From Gremmenia infestans (Eukaryota > Ascomycota > Leotiomycetes > Helotiales > Hamatocanthoscyphaceae), in NCBI GenBank assembly GCA_032629725.1, contig JAFEVB010000008.1:434001-498000 (forward strand): a stretch of DNA of 64,000 nt, written 5' to 3'. A program made the position numbers and the translations under genes. Each line of letters begins with the position of its first letter. Within the stretch, counting starts at the first letter, position 1. The notes beneath the pieces were generated by a model that was given only the letters and a program-made list of their open reading frames with translations, was not told the origin of the DNA and did not search any database. Of the stretch, positions 23,336 through 34,049 are shown in pieces.

Positions 23336-23738
23336 CTTGAATCGTGAATCCTGAATCTTGGGTGGACTCTCTCAAAATTGGATTTGCGGGGTGGTTTTTG
23401 ACAAGGAATATGACACGAAGCATGGAATTTTGGCGTGTGTACCCCTAAACGCTTAGTGGCAGTCGGCGTGGGCGTGGGCGTGTACGGAGTATGTGTACGT
23501 GCTTACCTAAGCGGGGAGGCTGGTGCCACCAGTGGGTGTCAGAATTACTTACGCACCCCCTAAAATTAACCGAAAACACACCAAAAACTAGCACCTTTAA
23601 AGCTTTATAACTTTATTAATTTATATTATAAGTATATATAAAATTAAATATACTAGTTCTTTTAGCTTAACAGATTAAGTTATATATAGAACTTTTTATT
23701 TGAATCCTAAATCTAAGAAAGTTATTTATAGATTAAGA

Positions 23739-23777
23739 TTTTACTAGTAAATTTTACTAGTAAATTTTACTAGTAAA
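23739..23777. repeat. Three tandem copies of a 13-bp near-palindrome
   Basis: Three perfect consecutive copies of TTTTACTAGTAAA, each with a self-complementary TTTACTAGTAAA core, inside the inner AT-rich element. Confidence 0.9.
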
Positions 23778-23939
23778 AATGCTATAATTTTATATAGTAG
23801 TAATAAAAATTAATAGAACATTTCTAATTAATTAAAAATAGTATAGAGATCATTTAAAATCACATTCTTTGATTTTAAGATTTTATATAAGAAGGTTCGA
23901 ATTTTATATTATTGCAAAGTAGCTAAATTAGGTGTATTT

Positions 23940-24150
23940 TGTCAGGAACCTGACATGATGTGAAAAGGAGATCACGTGACTAGTTATATGACCTGTATTT
24001 TAAGTGAAAGTCATATAACTGCCAAGGCTTGGTGTGGCGCTAAGAAGTGAAACTGTATAAAGGGGCTTCCACCTCTCTCACTTAGCTCTCTAGACGTTAT
24101 AATACCATCGATTCTAGTATCCACTTCACTCTGCTTATCAGTTCCTCACA
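23940..24150 (+). mobile_element. Solo LTR (211 bp) with 5-bp target duplication
   Basis: Begins TGTCAGGAAC and ends GTTCCTCACA: the canonical TG...CA ends inside a 10-bp terminal inverted repeat with one mismatch. The five bases TATTT flank it directly on both sides (23935-23939 and 24151-24155). Inside there is a hairpin with 11-bp arms (AGTTATATGAC at 23982, GTCATATAACT at 24010) and a TATAAAG at 24056-24062 followed by pyrimidine-rich sequence, as expected of an LTR promoter read on the + strand. No internal retroelement sequence is present, so it is a recombination-derived solo LTR. Copia or Gypsy origin cannot be told. Confidence 0.85.
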
Positions 24151-24458
24151 TATTTTCGCTAAAATTTAGGGGTGCCTCTACATGTACCGATAAAGAGGCG
24201 GATTTTGCGCATACTAAAACCACCACCCTATTATCACTTTCACGTTAACGATAATCAATATTTTAAAGAAATTAAGAATACATATATAAAGTGGAGTTAT
24301 AGCCTTTAATTTCATGAACTTTAGAGAAGAAAGTATCAATATTCAGCTATATGAATAATTTATTTCAACGCGAATTAGGTAGGGTGGCCTGTGCAAAATC
24401 CGCCTATTTTATCGTACACGTAGAGGGTGCGTAAGTAATTCTGACACCCACTGGTGGT

Positions 24459-25993
24459 GCTGGTGTTGCAGTATTGTTATGCCTTCAATTGAAGGTAATC
24501 TTTACATATCTACTCGTGTACTTTCAATATCTAATAAGAACGAATTATTGAGCCCGCTCTTGTCGCGCTATTTTCTAGTAAGTTTGTACATAAGAATACG
24601 CATCCTGTATACCTAGGTATAGTCATTGGATCAACAAGTAAGTTGTGCGGTCACAAGTGGCGTCCACCAATCCCGATTTCAGCACTTTTCAGACAATAAA
24701 TTTATGAGCAGCTCGAGCCCGAGTATAGCAGGATAGGATCGAGGGCAGCCCTTGCCGCCAATTTCCCCGTTTCTATCGGTGTGGCATTTCATGTGCAGAC
24801 TTGCAGGGGTTAAGATTGGGATATCGATACTCAAAGCAAATGATCCCGACGCTGAAAGTGCTTTTGTGAAGGTATTCACGAGAGAAACTCCAAGTCCCTT
24901 ATGAAATGGCAGTGAGAGTATAGAGAGCTGTGAAAAGTTTGCTCCAACGCTCACTCCCGGGATGGGTGCCACCCGAAACACGACGCCCCGCTTATGCAGC
25001 ATGGTCACATCTTACTCCGCACTTGTCTTCCTTTTCCCATCCGTTGAAGTTCACAAGTGCTGATATCGTTTTGGTGGTTGACGCCCGCTTAGCTATATCT
25101 TTGTTTGTGCTTTACAACAGCGACCTCGAGGAAACCTCTCAACATTTCCAATTGCCACTTCTTGGATCGGCCGATCTAACTTCAGCTGAGAATTTCCGTC
25201 CCTTCCCATTGGTGACGAGTCTCGCGTTCATTCTGCATCCTGCAAGCACTTATAAGACTTACATTGCACGTTTGCAACGCGTTAAAGAGCATGATGAATG
25301 AAATGAGAGAATCAGACGTGATGATTCGCTCTGGAGACGGTTCTCGCGTTTGTTGGACGGGTATAAAGTCAAGGTTAGGTTCTTGAAAGGAAAAGGTTGC
25401 CTTGTTATCTATCCAAACTCTTACGCAGCACTGCTTCCTGTCTCCATTGGGTTTTCAACGTGCGGTGCTATATCCTTTCAGACTTAAAACTTGCACTCTC
25501 GCCTTCCAAGCCGAGCTCAACGTCGCTTTGCCTTTCTTCCTTTGCGAACCTGTTCTGCCCTGAATATTTGATTCTACTAAGCCACAAACTCTCAATCTGA
25601 CGACTACTTTCCACCATATTGGGCTCTTTTACAGTCGGATTCTGTTGGTCTCTGACCTTTCTTCCTTCTGTCGCTCGTCGGAATCTTAAGGTCTCCACGA
25701 CTTCTCGAAGCTTGTAGTCGTTTGTCAGCCTTGACGAACTCCCTAATTAAAGGTATACTATCACGCTCCTTGTCCAAAGAGTTCCCTTGTGTAGTGGAAG
25801 CTATTCACACATCTTTTCCATATCACTGTCAACTCTATAGCCTTCTTTCTGTTATTTCTTTCTCTACGGTACTATCCAATATACTTTACCAGCTGCTAGA
25901 TGTCCCTTCATATTATTTCCAGCACTAACTCGTTATCTAGGTAGATCCGATACCTTCTTTAAGCCGCGGCGTCCCAATATATATATCAATAAG
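24459..25993. other. Intergenic / upstream region of the dynamin-like gene
   Basis: No gene seen. Open frames here lack ATG starts or recognisable protein character. It contains an ACCTAGGT palindrome at 24611-24618. The pyrimidine-rich last kilobase may include promoter and 5' leader of the gene starting at 25994. Confidence 0.5.
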
Positions 25994-28900
25994 ATGGCCA
26001 CACGGGGATCAGCACGTTTTAAGCGTGAGTCCACTGTGACACATGGTCTAATAACACCCGACGAGTCCATGACAAGTACTGGTACTGTTCACCCAAAAGA
26101 AGAAGAAGAGTCAGATTCAGTGTCTTTCTCTGACAAGCTTCAAGCCAAACTGCAAGAGGACTCCTTCACGTCTCACCACGGTCTGTCTTTTGAAAACCAT
26201 AGATTCGCTAGCGAAGTGGCCGAACATCAGCGCCGTTCAGCTTCAGGTAAGATGAACCTTGATATTGAAAACTCTTCCGCTTACCTTTGCTTCCAGTATC
26301 ACTTCGGTCGTCTTATCCCCCGCCTCCCCAACACTGCACTCGCAACGACCCACCAGAAAGTCTAGCGACCATGCCAGCTACGCCGGCCAAGAAAGGCGCA
26401 GGTATCGGGGCTGTCAGCCAGTCTGTTAGGCTATGTGTCAACGCCGTGGAAGCGATGCGAAAGATTGGAATTCCAGGCATTAACAAGTCTATCCCCGAAC
26501 TGGTTATGGTTGGCGACCAAAGCGCAGGAAAGTCGTCCCTTATGTCAGGAAGTAAGATAATCCACAATCTATTTCATCTCCTACCTCAACATGTTTCGTA
26601 TTCATGTGTTCCCAAGATGCCCTAGGAAAAGTCTATCTAACTCCTTGTTCTTCACAGTTGCCGGAATCAATCTCCCCACAGGACAGTCCATGTGTACTCA
26701 ATGCCCAACAAATATAAAAACTTCGAGTGGGAAAGAATGGACTTGCAAGGTCTCACTCCAAGAGCAGTACGCATTCATTCCAGGGAAGCACCAATGGGAT
26801 AATAGCCAAGAGTTTCCCAACTGGCGGCCAATGGAAACAATTGAAACCAACGAATTTAAGACGATCGCTGATGAATCTGGTCTGGAAGCAATCCTCACAT
26901 GGGCACAGATTGCCTTACTTAATCCCTCTCAAGACTACAAGAGCTTTATTCCTGGATCCGAGGGATATATCGTAAGACAACAAATTCGCGAAAACGACCC
27001 AAATCACAAAGAAGAAGCCCGGTTCTCTCCAAACGTCATCTTGGTTGAGATAACCGGCCCTGGACTCCCCGATCTTTCATTCTTCGATCTTCCGGGCCTT
27101 TTTCAAACTGCTGAGGATCCAGAATTGCAGTACTTGGTTCGAGTCTTCGAGGCCCTGACAGTCAAGTATGTTAAGCATGAGAAGGCTCTGATTATTTGTG
27201 CGATTACGATGGCAAATGACCCGGGCCTTTCCCGCACGAAAGCAGTGATCGGACAATGCAATGCTGATCACCGCTGCATTGGAGTTCTTACTATGCCTGA
27301 CAGGCTCTCAAGTGATGATTATGATAACATCCTGAACCAGAGGACATTTGTGTTACCTCATGGATATTTCGTCACCAAGCGGCCAGGCAAGGACTCGGAT
27401 CGGTTGCGTGGACCGAACTATCACACTTTGGCTCATGAAGAGGAGCAGCATTTTTTTAATACAGATGACAAGTGGAGAGATGGTGGGGAATGGGAAAAAT
27501 TTCGGGATCGATGCGGCACTGCTACTATTTCGAAGTACCTTTCAAGAGAGTTCGGAAAATCAATATTGCAGAGGTAAGTATGCTTATAACTATTACGGGA
27601 CGTTTATTAATACTCTCTAGCATTCCCGACCTGGAGCAAAAAATCAAAGTACAAGCTGCTGAGGTCGAGAGAAAATTATCTCACCTTCCTGAGGTATCAC
27701 AAGATCGAGTACGGGAAACCGTCAATCAAGCCCTGGCCGAATTCTCCAACGGTGTACACAGCCTTTTAGATGGAGGTTCCAAACTACATCGTGAATGGGG
27801 CATCTTGTGCAACCAATTTCAAAAAGCCATCGAGCTTATGCGTCCTGGTTGCAAGTGCAGTCACCCGTCTGACGAGCGAAGAGAGGTCATCTTGATCGAT
27901 GATGACTCCGATGACGAGGGAAGAGCGGTACCGGCTCGCCAAACCATCAAGAATGGCAAGAGACCTCTAGAGAATAGCCCGGTCCCCCTTTCTAAGAGAC
28001 CGAAACCTGGAAACAAACAAAGCCCCGGGCGAAGCGAATCGAAGTTCGAAGAGCGTTCATTTTCGTTTGCGACTCCGCAGAGCAAGAACAAGCCTAAGAA
28101 CCCACGAGGAGGACTATCCAGTGCATTCCAGAGACTCAAACCCGATGACATGGGACCATTCTATAATACATATCTCGACAGTGGACATGGAGCAATATCG
28201 ATTGAGGATATCGAGCAGTCCCGACAATCCAATCTTCGTGTTGGACGTCCGGATCCTGACGATTTCAAGGTGAAAGAAGACTTCACTCTTACGAGTATTA
28301 TTCCCTGGCGATTTCCTTTACAGGATTTTCTGAACAGCACTTTCAAGATTCTGCGAGAGCAAATTTTCGCCGTCCTTTCTAATGTGCTTGAGAACTATCA
28401 GGACACACCTCTGTGCAGGGACTCCAAGCCAATCTTGGATCGATTTCTCGCTGAACTCCAAAAAAAGCAGCAGGCGAAGGCTTTCGCACTTTACGATAGA
28501 GAAAAGGCTGCTTTATTCACGATCAACGAACAAGCTTTCGCTCTCAACAAACACGAGGCACTCACAATTCTTAGAACAACGAGGCGAGGTGTTCGACTAG
28601 ATGCTTATGTGAAGAAGTCGTTTTCTTCCTACGGTGGTAAGTTGAGTTTGGAGGACTTCAGAACGGAGCAGCTGGAAAAGATGAAAGATTGCGACCTCCC
28701 TGGTAATTCCTACGAGAAAGAGCTGGAAGTAGCTGCGTACATCCGAGGGTACTACACCACCGCACGCCTTCGGTTTACCGACTCTGTATGCGCAGACATT
28801 GGTGTCATTTTGTTCAACGATATCAAGAAGGAGATCAAACATTTGCTACCTAGAACATTTGGCATTAATGACAGAGAAGGTGGTAAGAATGAAAAATATC

Positions 28901-29192
28901 CCCGCGCAATAGAGTGTTTCCCGCTCTAACAAGAACTAAAGCTGACAATTCATCAGGTGAGGCCAAGTGTCAGGAATTGTTACCCGGCAGCGCCGAAATT
29001 GTGAATAAGCGTCTCTCACTAGTGTCGCAAAAGGAGAAACTGGCCAAGTTCCAGGCAATCCTAAGCCAAGTTCGCAATGGTGTTGAACTCGACGAAAACA
29101 GTCCCACGTTCGCGATCGACGACTCTCTTGCATCAACATTGGAGGACGATGAAACCTCTACTCCTTACCGAAACTCTCATACCGGGGCCTAG
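25994..29192 (+). CDS. Dynamin/Mx-like large GTPase with disordered basic insert
   Basis: Exons 25994-26246, 26297-26551, 26658-27573, 27621-28882 and 28957-29192 give 973 residues. A disordered N-tail (~130 residues) precedes the GTPase domain. G1 is GDQSAGKSS (~157-165), continuous over the exon 2/3 join into MSGIAGINLP. The switch I Thr lies in SMCTQCPTNIK, and G3 is FFDLPGL (~313). The G4 position reads TMPD rather than TKxD. A stalk region is interrupted by an acidic-then-basic low-complexity insert (IDDDSDDEGRA, NGKRPLENSPVPLSKRPKP) resembling a nuclear localisation signal. The end (EKELEVAAYIRGYYTTARLRF to ~965) is a GTPase effector domain. No PH or proline-rich domain, so closer to Mx/Vps1-like than classical endocytic dynamins. 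Role: membrane or macromolecular remodelling; the specific target is unknown. Confidence 0.88.
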
Positions 29193-30786
29193 TGGGTGCT
29201 TTTACGCCAGCAGCAGACGTGAACATGGGCGGGATAGCTGAGAAGATGTAAACATCAAAAGCACCCACATTTCTCAAGAACCCACAACATCCCATAGCAA
29301 TCTCATCTTCAGACACTCGGGACTAAAGGTCAACTTCGTCGCGGTGGATCAATCTTGCACAAACATCCGCTTTGCATATTCAATCGTTGGGGCTTTATGA
29401 TATTATGTTGCTGTCGTTGGTCACTCAGTTCGGGGTCATCCATACTTCCACTTCCACTTCCACTTCCATTTCCACATGTACATGTACTGTACACCGACAA
29501 CTCGGGATAATGTTCCTCAGAAGGGATGGGGTCTGCTGGCACCAAATGACGTCGACTCCGGTCTTCGGTGGTGCGAGGTGGTGATGCATATGCATGCAAG
29601 TCGAGAAGCAGATCTGGTGGGACATGTTTTCTCGTGGTTGCATTCTGCGGGATTGGTAGTATGTGCTATGACATGATTCTGCTGATCTGGTAGCGTTGGG
29701 AGGCAGCATTGGAGCATTGATATGGGAGCATTGGGAGCATTGGGAGTAATAAAATATGTCTGTCAAAAACATCTTCTGCAATCCTACAGTAATACTTTCC
29801 CGAGTTCCCGGCCGCCATCTTCTTCTTGAACACCACCTGCAAGGTAATCGCACGGGTGGTCACATGGCACCCTTTATATGCAGTGAAGCAGAGCCCAACC
29901 TGCGGATTTGGGTGCAGTGCAAGTGGCCCAATGCAACGCTGACCAGAAAACGTACGTCCCCTTTTGACCTCTCCTGAAGTCCCATTCGAAACCCTACCAC
30001 TCCCACCTGCTTGTACCAGCCACAGGGATTGTACAGCCCCATATGAAAAGCGCAATACCAGCCACAGGACGGGTACCGGCCCCCACATAAGGAGACAATC
30101 GGGACTCTTCATTGGATCTCCGCTAACCCCTGTCTAGCCTCCGAACCGACAGGGGGGCCTTGGTCCGTGGAAGCTTCAATTCTGAACCCGCCATCAAATC
30201 AGGAAGCGCCAGCAAAGTCTCGCTAGTCCACAGGATCACTGCTGCATCCTAACCATCGTGAAATCCTGCGACACGACGGCAAGTGGGGATTTGCCCGCCG
30301 TCAGCGCGCAGGATAATCAGGTCTATCTTTCCAAGTACGTCGTTTACGACTATCACTTCTGGTGCCAGTGAGTGCCAGTTAAGCCGCGCTAGATTGCCTT
30401 ACTGGTTGAGAGGCCTGGGGATGTTGGAAGATTGCTCCAATCACGATTAAGGGCTCACACCATCGCCTCACCTAAATCAATCTCCATCCCATCTTCTCCC
30501 GACAACCCCCTTTCCTTCTAAATATCCTTTCAAAGCATCCCTCTGCCCGGCTCTTTGTATGCAACACAAGGGCACAGAGGCTTTGTGTTCATAGAGCAGT
30601 GTCAATATCATTATCATCATTCAAGCAGGCCTTTGTTTGTCTTTATTATCTTTAAACCCCCACCTCCCCATAATTCCTCACCGCAACTTCAGCAACAAAT
30701 ATCCACGAATTAACGAACAAAAATATATATACCCTACCCTTGGAGCTGGCCTTCGAATTCATTTCTAATAATAACAAACCGTCGAG
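29193..30786. other. Intergenic region with simple repeats
   Basis: About 1.6 kb without a convincing gene. Simple repeats: CCACTT units (about 29446-29475), GGGAGCATT units (about 29725-29748) and a 13-bp direct repeat TACCAGCCACAGG (near 30014 and 30056). The last few hundred bases are CT-rich, as in promoters here. Confidence 0.5.
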
Positions 30787-32416
30787 ATGGTTATGGAAAC
30801 TATAACCATCATCAACAAGTCTGGCAAGGTAGTCAGCACTGTAAGCTTGAATACCCCTCCCTCTTCACATGCACACTGACATGGGAAAGGGAAAACACCT
30901 GGTCAACATCTTTAAAGATGCAAAGGCGGCATACAACGAGAAAAAGGCTGAGATGAAAGCCGAGCATCGAAATAAAATCACCTACAAGAATGCTCAGAAA
31001 TTCATTGAAGCCCGCGAAGAGACCCAATCCGTCGCATCTTCTCGACGTTCCCACCGCTCTCGATCCTCACGACACCGCCACGCAGATAACGATGGTGTAT
31101 CACGTCCTCCCCTTACAATGCAAAACCTCTCTCAGATATCGGAAGGAAGTGTAGCTTCATCTCGCAGAAGCCGCAGTTCTCACCATGGTTCCCGCAGACC
31201 AACAAGCCCCCCGCCATACACCGCGCCGTTCTTCGAGGATGGAGATTTTGAAGGGACCGGTCCTGCCATCACACGAAGACACACCGACATGCCCGAATCC
31301 CAAGTCTCTCGACGAACACTGCCTCCGCCATACACACTCCACCGCAGCGTCTCGAACCCCGATTTCTCTGATAAGATTGACATGAACCTCGCATACGGCG
31401 AGCTACACCACCCACCCCCACCAGCCATCGAGCAAGAACAAGAGCTCCAAGCAACAATGTCCAAACTCGAAGTACTGCTTACAGAAGCACAATGCTTACA
31501 ATACACCGCTACAGCCATAATCAGCAATCTGCAGACCAATCCTGAAGCTATGGCAGCCGTAGCTTTAACCCTAGCCGAACTCTCCAATATTCTGAAATCA
31601 ATGAGCCCCGGGATCCTCTCAGCGCTCAAAGCAACCTCACCCGCAATCTTCGGCCTTCTCGCCTCCCCGCAATTCCTCATAGCTGGCGGCCTCGCAATCG
31701 GCGTCACGATCGTCATGTTCGGCGGATACAAGATCATCAAGAACATGCAAGACAACCAGAAAGAAGCGCCTCGTATGGAGGAGGCAATGGTGTACGATGG
31801 GCTTGAGATGGGCAGTGTTGAGTCTTGGAGAAGAGGTATTGCGGATGTGGAGAGCCAGAGCGTTAGTACGAGTGTGGATGGGGAGTTTATCACTCCTGAG
31901 GCAGCGCGGAGAAAGCAGGAGCATATCAAGGACCGCGCGAAGGAGGAGAGGAAGAAGAGCAAGAGTCGCAAGGCGGAGAGTGTGATGAGTGAGAGCGTAA
32001 TGAGTGAGAGCACGGTCAGGAGTGATCGCACGATTCGGCAGAGCGATTTCCCGGCTCGATCGTCGTCCCGTAAAGCGCTTCCCGCGCCGTCGGAGAGTGG
32101 CAGGAGTACGCGTAGTCGGAAAGCAGAGAGTGTAATGAGTGAAAGCACGGTCAGGAGTAGCAGCACGACCAAGAGCAAGAGCACGATTCGGCCGCGCGAT
32201 ACTCGGTCGTCTTCAGGCCTGTCGGAAAGCGGTAGGAGTGACCGCAGTCGGAAGGAGAGTAAAGGCAAAGAGCTCGTGGTGCTCAGCAAAGAGCGAGAGA
32301 AGAAGAAGTCCCCATTGTCCATCTTTTTGAACAAGCACAATGGCAAGGGGAGCAAGGAAGGCAGTGAAAGAAGCAGCCACAGCCGTAGTCACCGGCCGAG
32401 AATGATCGAGGCGTGA
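30787..32416 (+). CDS. Conserved fungal Ser/Arg-rich protein with one hydrophobic segment, function unknown
   Basis: Exons 30787-30840 and 30890-32416 with a 49-bp intron; 526 residues. The start MVMETITIINKSGKVVST joins to GKHLVNIFKDAKAAYNEKKA, a basic helical N-region. The middle is proline/serine rich (PPPYTAPFFEDGD). Around the centre a ~120-residue alanine-rich helical block ends in a hydrophobic stretch (SPAIFGLLASPQFLIAGG, then LAIGVTIVMFGG) that could be one or two membrane passes. The C-terminal third is very Ser/Arg/Lys-rich and contains repeated RKAESVMSES segments. Conserved hypothetical proteins of this layout are, as I recall, common in Pezizomycotina, but I know no function. 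Splice choice (AAG acceptor at 30889) is supported by frame only. Confidence 0.75.
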
Positions 32417-34049
32417 GATGGTTGGGGTGTGATTCTGTGAGCATTTGACTTTTTTGCATGCATAGCGAGGGAAACATTTATCGTATTTATGATCACGGCA
32501 TTTTACATATATATCGGAGGGCAATTCAATCCAATCCTACTTCTTCATTGACAATTCGACATCAAGATCTTGACCTTACAGTACATACATACATATATGC
32601 AATGCAGTGTAGTTCCACTCCTTGTCCTCTTCATCTGATCTAATCCTCGCACCCACCTACGCCTTGGCGCAGGGTTGGAGCAAACAGAGTTTTGTTGCAT
32701 ATCGCTGTCTTTGCATCCCTACCAAGCTCTGTTCCTTGACTCTGGGGCATGTGGGGCAAGTGGGACATTCATCTATCACGCGAAACGCTAAATGGACAGA
32801 TAGACGATTCTAGTAGGAAGCCTCGAAATTTTGTTGCACTTCGCACTCTGGCTAAGGTATTCACTATGGTCAACAATGAAAGAATATTTTCTTATACATG
32901 GCTATTCTTCAACTCAGGGCCTCCATCTAGTACACGTTTGATATGTAACGGTTTCTTAATTCTGCTAGCTTTTCTTACCATCTCTCCTTAATATTATTAC
33001 TAGCAAATTACTATACTACTATTCTTATGCTTTTACACCTCTACTAAATACACCCATACGATCTAAAATCCCAACTTTCATACGATTACGAAGTAAAAAT
33101 CCAATCTAATCCACAAAAAGTCGCCTCTTAGTCAGGAGGCAGGGCAGAGTGTGCACATCCCATCACAACCCGTCACATGCCCACACCACACCACACCACA
33201 CCTCCCCCCGCAACTCATCTCATCCATCTGAGACATTTGACATAAACACCTACACCTCTCTCCACTATCCACCTCCTACCCACAGCCTTGGTTTTTTGTT
33301 GCACGTCGCAAGCCAATCAGCCTGTGGTCTGTAGATTAATCCTCCTAGTTTGGGCGGTTTGTTTGGGTGGTGTATTTGTCATGTGATGTGATGTTATGTG
33401 ATATGATGCGGTTTTGTGTAGTATGCTGGATTATAGGTAGGTACGGAATGGAGGTATACGGAGTAAGGTAATGAATGAATGCTGGCTGAATGCTGGCATT
33501 AGACTGTAAAATCCAATTGAGTATCATATGAATACCCGGAGTAGTAATATATGTGTCTAAATGATAGTATCATAAACGCTGGAGGGTTTTATACTAAATG
33601 CTTTCTACGGAGATAGTGTACGAGTAAATAACCAGCTAAGCGTAGCCACGTGAGATAGTGGCATTGATTGATAGTATTGATATGGACCCCCATTCTCCTC
33701 CATATCCTTTTCAAGCCGTCGTGGTGATGGTGGTGGTGGTGATGGTTCTGCAAGAAAATCCTCCGGCAGATACGCGAAGCTCTAGAAAACAGGACAGGAC
33801 AGGTACAGGGCAGGGCAACGATCTTGCGCTAGGATGCTTCTCCCATGTCGTGATCAGCGTCTTGTTGATCTGAAAGCAGGGATGAACACGTCAAGGGGAC
33901 TTACTTCGCCGCAGTATCTTGATTCACTGACGTACAGTATCTACAAGTAGAAGCAGTGGATAACCATGCGGGGAATGCGGAAATCTTCACGACGCACACC
34001 AGCGACATGTTCAAAAATAATATTAGGAGTGCTACTCCAGGTGTTTGTT
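32417..34049. other. Intergenic region with simple repeats
   Basis: No gene seen over 1.6 kb between convergent genes. Contains CACCA-type repeats (about 33180-33202), a GTGATGTGAT-like tract (about 33376-33406) and a GGTGGTGAT repeat (about 33717-33744). Confidence 0.5.

Larger units (their letters stand above)
23557..24172. mobile_element. Second inverted-repeat element nested in the outer one
   Basis: The left end reads CCCCTAAAATTAACCGAAAA then CACACC. The reverse complement of the right end, taken across the solo LTR site, reads CCCCTAAATTTTAGCGAAAA then TACACC, so about 22 of 26 positions match. The interior is extremely AT-rich and non-coding and includes three tandem TTTTACTAGTAAA units (23739-23777). 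With the solo LTR removed it is about 400 bp. No clear target duplication was found at its junctions, so the exact ends are uncertain by a few bases. Confidence 0.6.
23525..24458. mobile_element. Outer inverted-repeat (MITE-like) element, interrupted by later insertions
   Basis: Left end CCACCAGTGGGTGTCAG at 23526 continues to 23556. The right end is its reverse complement, finishing at 24457, identical for ~30 bp. Beyond this, 24175-24212 (CTCTACATGTACC, GATAAA, GGCGGATTTTGC) is matched as an imperfect inverted copy at 24389-24427, so the repeats continue inward once the inserted DNA is removed. GCTGGT flanks both ends (23519-23524 and 24459-24464) and is a candidate 6-bp target duplication. 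Without its insert the element would be about 300 bp with long terminal repeats and no coding capacity, a non-autonomous DNA transposon. Superfamily not assigned. Confidence 0.75.

Noticed and set aside
23650..23900. tRNA-like pieces (TAGCTTAACAG and GGTTCGAATT) in AT-rich DNA
   Set aside because: The A- and B-box-like pieces are about 230 bp apart and no cloverleaf could be built; they lie inside a mobile element.
24930..25301. 123-codon open frame upstream of the dynamin gene
   Set aside because: Begins at GTG, has no ATG near its start, no domain or signal peptide, and an antisense frame of similar length.
31180..32355. 391-codon frame antisense to the Ser/Arg-rich gene
   Set aside because: Codon-bias shadow of the Ser/Arg-rich plus-strand gene; Leu/Ser-rich translation without domains.
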